Below are positions 8,104 to 17,192 of a DNA stretch of 51,087 nt, one piece after another. The DNA lies in the NCBI RefSeq assembly GCF_002000365.1, contig NZ_MVBK01000062.1, forward strand, positions 1 through 51,087. The letters are read 5' to 3'. Made by a program: the position numbers and the translations under genes. The notes beneath the pieces are model-generated. The model saw only the letters and a program-made list of their open reading frames with translations, made no database searches and was not told the origin of the DNA. Numbering within the stretch: position 1 is the first letter of the stretch; every line of letters begins with the position of its first letter. This stretch comes from Thioalkalivibrio denitrificans (GTDB taxonomy: Bacteria > Pseudomonadota > Gammaproteobacteria > Ectothiorhodospirales > Ectothiorhodospiraceae).

Positions 8104-8589
8104 TCAACGGCCCTCCACCCAGGAGTCCTGGAACTCGATGTTGCCGTCCACGTAGGTCCAGGTAATGCGGCCGTAACGCATGGCCACCTGTTCCAGGTGC
8201 GGATAGCGCTCCTTCTCCAGGTCCTTCACGTTGTGCATGGTGGGCGCCACGGACGTGACCTTCACGTCTTCAAGGCGGTGACGGAAGTACTCGCGCTCGG
8301 TGCCGCTGTCGTCGATGCGGAACCAGCTGATGATCACTTCCTTCAGCGTCTGACCGTTGCTGCAGGCCTTGTAGAGATAGGGAGACGTCTTGTCGAAGGC
8401 CTTGATGAAGGTCAGGGGCTCGTGCTTGCGGGTGCCGGTCAGGGCGCCCGTGTCCGAGTCCGTGGGGATGCGGATCTGGTGATCGAACTGCAGCACCTCC
8501 ACGGAACCATTGCGGCCGGCGATCTGCACCGGGCCTTCGATGGTCGCGCCCTGGTCGTCACGAATGGTCAGATAGGCAGGGATTGCCAT
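8104..8589 (-). CDS. hcp: T6SS tube protein Hcp (TssD)
   Basis: This 161-aa Hcp-family protein begins MAIPAYLTIRDDQGATIEG and contains 'RKHEPLTFIKAFDKTSPYL', the conserved region with the KAFDKSSP motif, and 'ITWTYVDGNIEFQDSW' at the C-terminus. Hexameric rings stack into the inner T6SS tube, which carries effectors and is secreted. The start is firm: a near-perfect SD, GGAGGTAA, lies just upstream, stronger than at its neighbours, consistent with high expression. It is separated from tssC by 283 bp and from tssE by a strong stem-loop, so its level may be set independently of the rest of the operon. Confidence 0.96.
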   Translation of the reverse strand: MAIPAYLTIRDDQGATIEGPVQIAGRNGSVEVLQFDHQIRIPTDSDTGALTGTRKHEPLTFIKAFDKTSPYLYKACSNGQTLKEVIISWFRIDDSGTEREYFRHRLEDVKVTSVAPTMHNVKDLEKERYPHLEQVAMRYGRITWTYVDGNIEFQDSWVEGR

Positions 8590-8872
8590 GGGTTACCTCC
8601 ATTTATGTCCATGTCAAGTTTCAAGTGGCGAGGCGGCAGGGCCACCCCGCTTTCGGTCGGCGGAGCCACCGCACCCCGAACACCGGGCAGTCGTACGACG
8701 ACCACCGGGGTCCGAAGCGCCAATGGCGCCTCCGGTCATACAGGGCCTCATGCCCTGCGTCACTGCAGCCGGCCATCCGACACCGGCATCGGCCCTGACC
8801 TTGTGCGTCCCCGGGCCCTACAGGCTCCCGGGCACACGGCCGGTACAGAACTCAATCTCGTGCTGGAATTCG
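8590..8872 (-). other. 283-bp gap between tssC and hcp with several hairpins
   Basis: No gene seen. Dyads on the transcribed strand include 8717-8729 (6-bp arms around one base), 8741-8757 (6-bp arms, 5-nt loop) and 8810-8832 (6-bp arms, 11-nt loop). A convincing sigma-70 promoter for hcp was not found. TTGACA occurs close to the hcp start but has no properly spaced -10. The gap may be a leader or processing region that separates hcp expression from the upstream operon. Confidence 0.5.
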
Positions 8873-10408
8873 TCAGGCCGTTTCCTTGGGCATCTGGGCC
8901 ACCAGCGAAAGGCGCACGTTCACGCCCTCGATCTGGAAGTGCGGCATGACGAACAGGTTCACTGCATAGAACCCCGGGTTGTCCGCGATCTCCTGCACGC
9001 TGACCTTGCCGTCGCGCAACGGATGCGTGGCGATGAGCGCGGCGTCCGGATCCTTCATCTTGGTGACCAGGGTCTGGAGCCAGTCGTTGAGCTCGTTCTC
9101 CAGCTCCTGACGCGGCTTCGAGGCACCGATGTTCTCCCGTTGCAGCACCTTCAGGTAATGGGAGATGCGCGAGACCAGGAAGATGTAGGGCAGCCGCGCA
9201 TTGATGCGGCTGTTGGCCGTCGCTTCGGCGGTGCTGTACTCCGCGGGCTTCTGCACGGAGTTGGCCGAGAAGAAGCAGGCGTAGTCGCTGTTCTTGTAGT
9301 AGCTCAGGGGGATGAACCCCAGGTTGGCGTATTCCAGCTCGCGCGTCTCGGAGATGATGAACTCCGTGGGGATCTTGGTCTGCAGTCCCTGCCCGATGTC
9401 GTACTGATGCACCGGCAGGCCTTCCACCTTGCCGCCCGACTCCGGGCCGCGGATGTTGACCGCCCAGCCGTGCTTCTTGAAGCTCGCCGCCATGTTGGCG
9501 GCAAATGAGAAGGCGGCGTTGCCCCAGAGATAGCGGTCGGAGTCCTCGCCCACGGCGTTTTCCGAGTAATTGAAGGTGCGCACGGGGTTGGCCTCGCCAT
9601 AGGGCAGGCGCAGCAGGAAGCGGGGCAGGGTCAGCCCCACGTAGCGCGCATCCTCGGTCTCGCGGAAGGCGTTCCAGCGGATGAACTCCGCCTTGTCCAT
9701 GTAGCTCGCCATGTCGTTGATCCGCGGCAAGTCGGAAACGCGCTCCTTGCCGAAGAACGACGCGCCCACGCCGCCGATGAAGGGGCAGTGGCACGAGGAC
9801 GACACCCGGGAAATCTCGGTGAGCAGGGTGATGTCCTTCATGGAGCTGTCGAACTCATAGTTGGAGATGATCGCCGAGATCGGCTCTCCACCCGGAGTGT
9901 CGTATTCCTGCACGTAGATGTGGCGGTACAGTCCGCTCTGGGTGGTGTCGGGGGAATCCTCGAAGTCGTCCTGCAGGTCTTCCTTGGTGGCGTCGAGAAG
10001 CTCCACCTTCACATTGCTGCGGAAGTCGCAGCGGTCGACCAGGAACTTGAGGCTGCGCCACGCGGACTCCACGCGCTGGAATTCCGGATGGTGCAGGACT
10101 TCGTCCAGCTGGGCGCTGATCAGGCCGTCCACCTGCGCGATGTACTCATCGAGCAGCCCCTTGTCGATGCGTTCCAGGCCCGTGCGGCTGCTGGCGCCGG
10201 ATAGCAGGCGCAGAAAGACCTGCAGGCCGGCGGTGACGCGTTCCTCTTTCGGCGCATCGGCCATCTTGCCGGCATCGCTGAACCGGTCGAGACTCACCGG
10301 CCCGGACAACGGCTCGATATCAGCCAGGCCGCAGAGACGCTCGTAGACGCTTTGCGTGGTTTCGAGTGCCTCGGTTTCCTGGCGCGCAACTTGTTCCTTG
10401 ACGCTCAT
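8873..10408 (-). CDS. tssC: T6SS contractile sheath large subunit TssC (VipB)
   Basis: This 511-aa TssC carries the family hallmarks: 'EVLHHPEFQRVESAWRSLKFLVDRCDF' (WRSL motif), 'PISAIISNYEFD', 'CPFIGGVGASFFG', 'LPRFLLRLPYGEANPVRTFNYSE' and the C-terminal 'PHFQIEGVNVRLSLVAQMP'. With TssB it forms the cytoplasmic sheath whose contraction fires the Hcp tube. It starts 35 bases after tssB. The SD AGAGGT lies 9 nt upstream of ATG 10408. No truncation. Confidence 0.97.
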   Translation of the reverse strand: MSVKEQVARQETEALETTQSVYERLCGLADIEPLSGPVSLDRFSDAGKMADAPKEERVTAGLQVFLRLLSGASSRTGLERIDKGLLDEYIAQVDGLISAQLDEVLHHPEFQRVESAWRSLKFLVDRCDFRSNVKVELLDATKEDLQDDFEDSPDTTQSGLYRHIYVQEYDTPGGEPISAIISNYEFDSSMKDITLLTEISRVSSSCHCPFIGGVGASFFGKERVSDLPRINDMASYMDKAEFIRWNAFRETEDARYVGLTLPRFLLRLPYGEANPVRTFNYSENAVGEDSDRYLWGNAAFSFAANMAASFKKHGWAVNIRGPESGGKVEGLPVHQYDIGQGLQTKIPTEFIISETRELEYANLGFIPLSYYKNSDYACFFSANSVQKPAEYSTAEATANSRINARLPYIFLVSRISHYLKVLQRENIGASKPRQELENELNDWLQTLVTKMKDPDAALIATHPLRDGKVSVQEIADNPGFYAVNLFVMPHFQIEGVNVRLSLVAQMPKETA

Positions 10409-10443
10409 GGTCTGGTACCTCTCTTGATGTCGCGGCGGCGGAT

Positions 10444-10980
10444 TCAGCGGTCTTCGCCGCCGGTGCCGTTGTCGGTTTCAGCGGCGGCGAAGGAATCGAC
10501 CATCGCCTCCAGCTCCTTGGAAAGACCCTCGAGTTCCGGCTGGGTCTGCACGATGCGCTCCAGCTCACGGCGGAAGCGGGTGTTGTCGAGCAGGTTGGAC
10601 TTGAGGTCCTTGAGCAGATTGCGCATGGCGATGAGGTTGGCCAGCTCCGGCACCCGGCTCGCCACCGCCTCGGGAGAGAAGGACTTGAGGTTCTCGAAGC
10701 TCAGGTCCACGGTGAGATCCGCGCCGTCGTTGCCGATGCGATCGGGCACCGTGTAGCGCACCGAGGGCTTGAGCTCGGACATCACCGATTCGAGGTTGTC
10801 GCCGGAAATGTTGATGCGCTCACGCTCGCCGATGCGGCCCGTGCCCTTGCCGTTGCTGTAATCGCCGACCACCAGCATCTTGAAGGGGAGATCCACCTTC
10901 TTGCTGGCGCCGCCGGTTTCGACGTCGAGTGTGATGTTCACGCGCGCCTTGGGGATTTCGTTCTGGAAGCTTTGTGCCAT
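10444..10980 (-). CDS. tssB: T6SS contractile sheath small subunit TssB (VipA)
   Basis: This 178-aa protein starts at ATG 10980, chosen for the AAGGAGG seven nt upstream and the family start 'MAQSFQNEIPKARVNITLD'. A longer in-frame start at 11070 would run into tssA and adds nothing conserved. Core motifs are 'LPFKMLVVGDYS', 'INISGDNLESVMSELKPSV' and 'LSFENLKSFSPEAVA'. TssB pairs with TssC in the sheath, and its C-terminal helix region is the ClpV contact site in this family. Gene order tssB-tssC-hcp is canonical. Confidence 0.96.
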   Translation of the reverse strand: MAQSFQNEIPKARVNITLDVETGGASKKVDLPFKMLVVGDYSNGKGTGRIGERERINISGDNLESVMSELKPSVRYTVPDRIGNDGADLTVDLSFENLKSFSPEAVASRVPELANLIAMRNLLKDLKSNLLDNTRFRRELERIVQTQPELEGLSKELEAMVDSFAAAETDNGTGGEDR

Positions 10981-11015
10981 GGGAGGCCCTCCTTTGCTTC
11001 GTAAGTAATGACGGT

Positions 11016-12554
11016 TCAGACCAGTTCCAAAGCCCGCGTCGGGTTCAATCCCGCGATCAGGCGCTCGCACTCCTCGACCACCGCGCCGGGGTGCATGCCT
11101 CCCTGCGCGACACCATTGCCGTTGCTGGTCTTTCTGAGCGCAATGGCCGCTCGCCGCAGCGACTCATAGAGCTGGGTGCCTACCTCGGGGTCCCACTCCA
11201 TGACCTGCATCCCTTCCACACGGCGTTTGAGTTCCATCAGCAGTCCGTAAGCCACGTGGGCACGCTTCGCCCCGAGGCAAAGCTCCGCGCGCAGCAGATC
11301 GATGCGGCAGCGTTCCCGGGCGGTGGCCGCCGGCACGGCATCCAGCAGCGCGAAGGCGCGCCCGAGGTCCGGCTCGGCGCGCGCCTCGGAAAGGCGCTGC
11401 GCGAAGCTGTCGCCGGCATCGGTGTGCGCCTGCCCCCGGCCGCGCTGTGCGTCGAAACCCGCCAGCCACGCGCGGGCGGATTCGCCGGCAAAGGGGCCGC
11501 CGTCGGCGAAGTGCAGCGTGAGCACGGCAGGGAGGCGACGTGCAAACAGGGCGGCCTCGCCCTCGATGTAATCCTTCAGCGCTGCATCCGGAATCCCTGC
11601 CGCCAACTCGGCGAGACGCTGCTGGAGATCCAGGGACCACTGGAATCCCGGCTCGAACATCAGCCGCGCAGCGACCACATAGGCCTCGCGGGCGTCGCCG
11701 TCGCGCGCCGCGCCATCGATCTCCGTCCAGGCCCCTTCGCGCGGGGGCGCAATGCGCGTCACGCCGTTCTCGTGGGGCGGCTCGTTCAGAGCGCCCCAGC
11801 GCACGGCGCGGGCAAGGGCCGCCGCCTGCAACAGCAGCCCCTGGTCCAGCAGGGCGTCGTGCAGGACACGCCCATGGGCCAGGAACTGCTCCTGGGACAG
11901 GTCGCCTTTGGGCGGGGGCCCCAGGATGGGCGCATCGGGCACCGGCACCGACGCGGGGCTTGCCGCCGACCCGGCCCCGGGTGTCGGGTCGGCGGGGCGG
12001 TGTTCCTCCAGCCAGCGTGTCGCCGCGCTCCACCCGGCAGGTTCGTCCGCGTCGCTCTGGATGTGCTCGGCGCACAATCGGGCGATGGCCTCCAGGCTCT
12101 CGTCCAGGCTCTGCCATTGCTCGGGCCTGAGATCAGGCGCGGCGGCGCCGAGCAGGGCGTCCATGCGTGCGCTGTTGAGCCAGGCGACGGCCGCGGCCCG
12201 CTGGACGGGTTTGCGCGGATGCAGACTGTCCGCGTCCTGGGCCAGGACGCTGCGATAGACCAGTGCCGCGGTCATCAGGCCGCTGGCGCCAAAGCGCGCC
12301 ACCAGCGCCAGTGCCAGGTAACCGGCAATGCGCAGGTCCTTCGCCTCGTCGGCGAGAAAGGCCAGCGATGCCTGGACCACCCGGCCCAGATCCGCCCCCT
12401 GCAGCTTGTCGATCTCCTGCTTGATGTCGACGAAGCTGTCCCGGTAGCGGGGATCTTCGTCGGGCTGCCCGGTCGCCAGCGGCGCACAGGCACCGCGCAC
12501 CGCCGCCAGCATGGGCGCGAGATCCGTGGACTCGAAAAGCGCTTCCGGTTCCAT
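11016..12554 (-). CDS. tssA: T6SS cap/assembly protein TssA (ImpA N-terminal plus VasJ C-terminal type)
   Basis: This 512-aa TssA has an ImpA-type N-terminal domain around 'IKQEIDKLQGADLGRVVQASLAFLADEAKDLRIAGYLALALV' (about residues 45-90). A Pro/Ala-rich linker follows (about 185-215), then a VasJ-like C-terminal region with 'LLRAELCLGAKRAHVAYGLLMELKRRVE' and 'MEWDPEVGTQLYESL'. TssA proteins initiate sheath assembly at the baseplate and, in VasJ-type members, cap the growing sheath. Only 2 bases separate it from the tagF stop. The C-terminal helix differs between subclasses, so the assignment to the VasJ-like class is from motifs seen by eye. Confidence 0.9.
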   Translation of the reverse strand: MEPEALFESTDLAPMLAAVRGACAPLATGQPDEDPRYRDSFVDIKQEIDKLQGADLGRVVQASLAFLADEAKDLRIAGYLALALVARFGASGLMTAALVYRSVLAQDADSLHPRKPVQRAAAVAWLNSARMDALLGAAAPDLRPEQWQSLDESLEAIARLCAEHIQSDADEPAGWSAATRWLEEHRPADPTPGAGSAASPASVPVPDAPILGPPPKGDLSQEQFLAHGRVLHDALLDQGLLLQAAALARAVRWGALNEPPHENGVTRIAPPREGAWTEIDGAARDGDAREAYVVAARLMFEPGFQWSLDLQQRLAELAAGIPDAALKDYIEGEAALFARRLPAVLTLHFADGGPFAGESARAWLAGFDAQRGRGQAHTDAGDSFAQRLSEARAEPDLGRAFALLDAVPAATARERCRIDLLRAELCLGAKRAHVAYGLLMELKRRVEGMQVMEWDPEVGTQLYESLRRAAIALRKTSNGNGVAQGGMHPGAVVEECERLIAGLNPTRALELV

Positions 12555-12556
12555 GC

Positions 12557-13567
12557 TCAGTGCGGCCTCGACCAGTGGTACATGAGTTCCAGCAGCGTGC
12601 AGCTTGGCAACTGGATGGCGCCCACCGGTGCCGCCGCTTGGGAGATGTCGCCCTGGAAGTGGGTGGTGACGTCCATGGTGGTGCCGTCATGGCCGCCCAA
12701 CCCCGCCAGCGCCATGAAGTAGGACGGCGGCGGCGGACGGAAGAACACGGTGATCTCTCCCGGCAGCTCGGCCTGGCTCCAGCGCCAGAAGGCGTGCGCG
12801 CGCCAGGGGCGGTCGCGAAACAGCGCATCGAACAGCGACAGCCAGAACAGCACGCAGCGGTGGCCCATGCTGCGCGGTCCGATGGGCAGGCGCACACCCC
12901 AGTTGATGCGCGCGGCACCGCGGGTGAGCAGCGTCTCCCTGAGCCGCAGGAACCCCGTCGTGAAATCGCGCATGCGGCGGGCGGAATCGCCCGCAAACCA
13001 GTGTTCCCCGAGATCGTCCGTGCGCGAAGCGCGCAGAGTGTGTGCGACATGCTCGAGCATGGCAGCACGGCTTCTTCGCGCCTCGCCCTCGTGCAGGGCG
13101 GCGAGGCCCTGGTCGAGGTTTTCGCGCCCCGCGTCGTTCGGCAGGCTCCGCCACCACTGCTCGGCGGCCTCCTGGAAACGGCCGAACATGTCCGCGTAGA
13201 CCGAGGTCATCTCGGTGCCGCCCGTCGCGTCCGCGGCCCGATAGATCACCGCCGGATAGGCCCGCCCCGCACGATCGCGGCTGGGCACCAGAAGGCCCGC
13301 GCACGCGGGCAGCTGTTCGTCGCCCATCCACAGGAATCGCGTCGCCGGGAAATGCAGATCCCCGGCCGAGCCGGCGCCGTTCATGCGCCGGCCAAGGATG
13401 TTCATGCCCTCCTGCAGCCATTCCACCAGGCTCCTGCCCACGGCGTCCTGGTGACCCACGCGCACGAAGTCGTCCCGGCCCGGGAGCTTGCCGAACAGCC
13501 GGGGGGCATCCGCGGCCTCGCGGCGCTGCGGGATGGCGGGTTGTCTGGCGAACAGTTCCTTCCACAT
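12557..13567 (-). CDS. tagF: T6SS-associated protein TagF (ImpM family)
   Basis: This 336-aa protein has the TagF/ImpM opening 'APRLFGKLPGRDDFVRVG', then 'WLQEGMN' and 'LHFPATRFLW.GDEQLPACAGLLVPSRDRAGRAYPAVI', all family hallmarks. In Pseudomonas and Agrobacterium TagF is a post-translational repressor of T6SS firing that acts with the Fha protein. The C-terminal 'SYFMALAGLGGHDGTTMDV' region extends beyond the short Pseudomonas form. Here tagF is retained although no PpkA/PppA pair is seen, and the Fha-like protein of the operon has no FHA domain. Confidence 0.88.
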   Translation of the reverse strand: MWKELFARQPAIPQRREAADAPRLFGKLPGRDDFVRVGHQDAVGRSLVEWLQEGMNILGRRMNGAGSAGDLHFPATRFLWMGDEQLPACAGLLVPSRDRAGRAYPAVIYRAADATGGTEMTSVYADMFGRFQEAAEQWWRSLPNDAGRENLDQGLAALHEGEARRSRAAMLEHVAHTLRASRTDDLGEHWFAGDSARRMRDFTTGFLRLRETLLTRGAARINWGVRLPIGPRSMGHRCVLFWLSLFDALFRDRPWRAHAFWRWSQAELPGEITVFFRPPPPSYFMALAGLGGHDGTTMDVTTHFQGDISQAAAPVGAIQLPSCTLLELMYHWSRPH

Positions 13568-13577
13568 GGCGCGCCTC

Positions 13578-16500
13578 TCACTCCGCCCTTGACAGGGCGG
13601 CCTCGCCGAAGGGGGAGGACGGCAGCCGGAAACCCGCGAACAACCGTTCCTGGATGAAGTTCTGCTGCCGGTCCGCGCGCAGCCGGAAGCGGATCTCGTG
13701 GCGGTTGCCGGCGTTGTCCTGCAGCCGCCACTCGGTGGCGTAGACGTCTCCGCTCAGGTTTTGCAGGTTGGCCTCGGAGAGCAGGCGGAACAGACCCCAC
13801 ACGCCGTCCACCTGGCGCTCGGCGCTGTAGCGCCCGGTGTGATCGAGGCCGCGGATGCGCGCACCGAACGCGCCGGTTTCTCCGGGCCAGACGAAGCGGC
13901 GCCACTCCTGGGGTTCGTTTCGATAGCGGTAGGTCTGGCCGTTGCTCTCGAACACCACCTCGCTCATGCCCGGCGTGGGGATCGGGTAGAGATGGAACGT
14001 GACCACGGGTTCACGGCCGCCGCCCGCGAACAGGCTGGAGGAGACGTTGCGGGCCCGCTCCAGGCCGGTGAAGAACTGGGGGCTGAAGCGCGGGCCGATG
14101 CCGATCCAATCTCGTGCGCGCCAGCGCCCCTGCTGCTCGTGCATGAAGGCGGAGAGATTCTCGCCGGCGAAACGCCACAGGATGCCCTGATCGGGGTGGA
14201 AGAAATCCACCACGTCCACGATGGCGGCATCCTCGCCGCGGGGGTCGAAGGGGAAGCGGTCGGCCAGGCGGCGCTGGAAGGGCTGCGTGACCGCATTCTG
14301 CCATTCGCGCTCGATGTCCCTGGAGGCTTCATGCACGACGGTGCGCCATGCCTCGCGCACCGGGGAACGGAACAGCGGCTCCACCATGCGACGCGTGCCC
14401 GCGTCGATGCCGCTGAACAGGGAGGAAATGGTCACCCAGCTCTTGTAGAGCTCGGTGTCCAGCGCACGGCCGGAGAGCAACGCGGCCGAGTACAGCCGCG
14501 AGTCACGCGCCGGGTCGGACGCGGAGGCGAGCGCCTGAAGTTCGCCCTGGACAGCGCTGAGCAGGGCCAGGTACTGGCTCATGCGCTCGCTGACGGGCTG
14601 CTCCTCCATGGGCGTGAACACGCGGCGGATGTCCTGCAACGGCCGGTCCAGTTCGGGCACCACGGCCGGTTCGGAGCGCCCGGATGCGCCAGCCGCCTCG
14701 GCGAGCACCGCGGTGTTGCCGGCAGGCTCCTGAACGTAGAGGTTCTGGGCAATCCAGCGCGCCACCTGGGCCAGCGGTCCCTGGACGTCGGAGAGCACCA
14801 GCAGGTCTTCCACGGCGCTGTTGAGGCCGGAGAGCCGACCGACCCGCAGGCCGCCGATAAAGCCCGTCCAGGTTTCGCGATACTCGTCGAAGTAGAACGC
14901 GCGCAGCCGGCGCGTCAGCTCTTCCGCCAGCTCCCCGGAGTTCTCCACGGGGTGATTGCCCGGCAGGCGATCACCGTCGATCACCCAGTCGCCCTGTGTG
15001 GCGGCAGTGACGAGGGCGTCGATCTCGCCGGAGATGAATTCCTGCCAGGCGGCGTGGGTGTACATGCCGTGCACCGACACCTGGGAGCTGACCAGGTGCG
15101 CCCCGCGACGGCCGATCACCTGGGTGAGCGGGATCTCCGCGTAGCGGGCGCGCGCCTTGCGCGTCACCTGGGCGTAGAGATACTCGGGGCTCGGATCGGT
15201 GGACAGGTGCGTGCGCGCCACGCTGATGAGGGTCTCGTCGCGTGGCGCGGTGGCAAAGTCGCTGTCATCCACCGCGAAGCGTTCCATGAACATGGCCACC
15301 AGCGCGGCGGCGGGATCGTCACCGTTGCGCGGCGCCCCTTCGGCAGCATCGTTGGCGGGACCCTTGTCCGGGGATACCGGGGCGAACCCCGCAACGGACC
15401 ACAGATCCTTGAGGGCCGCGGCGACCTCGTCGCGGTCCATGCGCTCGCGGTCGGTCATCATCAGGTAAAGGCGGAGGGTGTCGTAGTAGCGCTGGCGCAG
15501 ATCGTCGCGCGCCGCCGCATCCGCCTCGGCCCAGCGAGCGGAGACGCTTCCCAGACGATGCTCCAGCACCTGCACCGCCTCGCTGTAAAAGGCCCTGTGC
15601 ATGGCGTGCACCATCGCCTCTTCGAGCGGCTCCACATGCCGCCCCGCACGGTAGGTGCCGCCGCGCAGGCGCAGGGGCCGATGCGCCTCGTAAGCCAGCA
15701 GGCGCTGGTGATGGGCGGAGGCGTCGAGCAACGCCTTGCCCGCCTGCGCCGGCTCGACGCGCGGCGACAGCACGGCCTTCTCCAGACCCTCCAGCACGGC
15801 CTGACCCTGGTGCAGCAACACGGCATTGGCGGTGTATGAGCCGGCCAGCACGAAGGAGACCAGCGTGACCGCGGCGATGCCGGCCACGGCGGTCAGCGCC
15901 TTGCCGATGCGATGCCCCCAGAGGAGCTTGCGGGTGCGCGCCACGGCCTCCCGGTTGGGGAAGATCACCCGCGAGAACAGGTCCTTGATGAAGTAGGCGC
16001 GGCTCTCGGTGGCGGGCGCACTCTCGCTGTAGCCGAAGGCGTCGCTGAGCGAACCGATCACGCGCTCCAGCGGCTTGCCCTCCTGGGTGCCGCTGGTGAG
16101 GTAGACGCCGGAGAACTCGGGCATCTCCTGGTAGGGATTGGGTTTGAACAGCAGGGTGACGAAGTCGCGCAGCCGCTCGCGCGCAGCGCTCAACTGGTTG
16201 GGGAAATCGAACACCTCGGCCTTGCGGTCGAGGCGGCGCTGCAGGGCCAGCTTGTGGAAGCGCTGGCCTTCCAGGCGCGTCTGGAGCGACTCGATGTGGG
16301 CGTCGAACTGGGCCGCGAGATCGGTCTCCTTGTGGCGCGGGTCGAGGAAGAAACCCCACACCTGTTCGCGGTCGTTGGCGCCCAGATCCTCGAAGTAGGC
16401 GGTAAAGCCCTTGACCAGGTCCACCTTGGTGAACACCAGGTAGACGGGGAACACCAGCTTGAGCGTGGTGATCAGTTCGTTGATGCGCTCGCGGATGATC

Positions 16501-17192
16501 TTGACGTGACGCTCGAGCTGCGCGGCGTCGGCGGTGAGGATGTCGGGCATGCTCACCGCCACGATCACGCCGTTGACCGGACGGCGCGAGCGGTACTTGC
16601 GCAGCATGCGCAGGAAGGCCATCCATTCCGGGTGATCCTCGGACTCCGTGGTGTAGCGTCCGGCGGTGTCGAGGATCACCGCCTCGTCGGAGAACCACCA
16701 GTCGCAGTTGCGGGTGCCGCCGAAACCCTGGATGTGCTGGTCGCCGTGCTGCGCATAGGGGAAATGCAGCCCGGAGTTGCGCAGCAGCGTGCTCTTTCCG
16801 GCCGCGGACGGACCGATGATCATGAACCAGGGCAGCGCGTAGAGCGCGGCGCTGCCGCGGTGCTTGATGCCGAGATCAGATGACTTCAGCGCGCTGATGG
16901 CCTCCTTCATCTTCTCCTGCAGGGCCTGGATGTCCAGCATGTGGGAGTCTTCGGAAGCGAGTTCCCGGCCCAGGCGTGCGCCGCGGCGGCGCACGATCAG
17001 GAAGCGCACGAGCTGGTAGATCAGCACGCAGGCGATCAGCGCGCCGATGAGCAGCAGGCGGCCCTGGGCGCTGGTGAGCCCCAGGATCGGCCCCAGCAAC
17101 CAGATGAGCGCCACCAGCGCGATCAGGCCGAAGGCGATGCTGCCGGCCCGGCTCAGGATCAGCGGCGCCAGAAGGGAGATCGCGCGGTTCAT
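13578..17192 (-). CDS. tssM: T6SS membrane-complex protein TssM (IcmF/VasK)
   Basis: This 1204-aa TssM spans the inner membrane and links TssL to the outer-membrane lipoprotein TssJ. Two N-terminal membrane segments (about residues 15-65) are followed by a cytoplasmic NTPase-like domain with Walker A GPSAAGKS (127-134) and 'DTAGRYTTESEDHPEW', then a third membrane segment near 432-455 ('VAGIAAVTLVSFVLAG'). The large periplasmic part carries the IcmF-related region and ends in a beta-rich C-terminal domain ('PVVTFHLYPIPTPGM...VVFESNGQTYRYRN'), the TssJ-binding end in the family. The intact Walker A suggests nucleotide binding, which not all TssM proteins retain. The start overlaps the tssL stop by ATGA. 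Confidence 0.96.
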   Translation of the reverse strand: MNRAISLLAPLILSRAGSIAFGLIALVALIWLLGPILGLTSAQGRLLLIGALIACVLIYQLVRFLIVRRRGARLGRELASEDSHMLDIQALQEKMKEAISALKSSDLGIKHRGSAALYALPWFMIIGPSAAGKSTLLRNSGLHFPYAQHGDQHIQGFGGTRNCDWWFSDEAVILDTAGRYTTESEDHPEWMAFLRMLRKYRSRRPVNGVIVAVSMPDILTADAAQLERHVKIIRERINELITTLKLVFPVYLVFTKVDLVKGFTAYFEDLGANDREQVWGFFLDPRHKETDLAAQFDAHIESLQTRLEGQRFHKLALQRRLDRKAEVFDFPNQLSAARERLRDFVTLLFKPNPYQEMPEFSGVYLTSGTQEGKPLERVIGSLSDAFGYSESAPATESRAYFIKDLFSRVIFPNREAVARTRKLLWGHRIGKALTAVAGIAAVTLVSFVLAGSYTANAVLLHQGQAVLEGLEKAVLSPRVEPAQAGKALLDASAHHQRLLAYEAHRPLRLRGGTYRAGRHVEPLEEAMVHAMHRAFYSEAVQVLEHRLGSVSARWAEADAAARDDLRQRYYDTLRLYLMMTDRERMDRDEVAAALKDLWSVAGFAPVSPDKGPANDAAEGAPRNGDDPAAALVAMFMERFAVDDSDFATAPRDETLISVARTHLSTDPSPEYLYAQVTRKARARYAEIPLTQVIGRRGAHLVSSQVSVHGMYTHAAWQEFISGEIDALVTAATQGDWVIDGDRLPGNHPVENSGELAEELTRRLRAFYFDEYRETWTGFIGGLRVGRLSGLNSAVEDLLVLSDVQGPLAQVARWIAQNLYVQEPAGNTAVLAEAAGASGRSEPAVVPELDRPLQDIRRVFTPMEEQPVSERMSQYLALLSAVQGELQALASASDPARDSRLYSAALLSGRALDTELYKSWVTISSLFSGIDAGTRRMVEPLFRSPVREAWRTVVHEASRDIEREWQNAVTQPFQRRLADRFPFDPRGEDAAIVDVVDFFHPDQGILWRFAGENLSAFMHEQQGRWRARDWIGIGPRFSPQFFTGLERARNVSSSLFAGGGREPVVTFHLYPIPTPGMSEVVFESNGQTYRYRNEPQEWRRFVWPGETGAFGARIRGLDHTGRYSAERQVDGVWGLFRLLSEANLQNLSGDVYATEWRLQDNAGNRHEIRFRLRADRQQNFIQERLFAGFRLPSSPFGEAALSRAE

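Noticed and set aside
10981-11070. N-terminally extended TssB
   Set aside because: The extension has no TssB similarity, overlaps tssA, and the internal ATG has a strong AAGGAGG.
13698-15839. 713-codon plus-strand open frame opposite tssM
   Set aside because: Antisense to conserved TssM, no recognisable domain, and amino-acid composition is that of a shadow frame.
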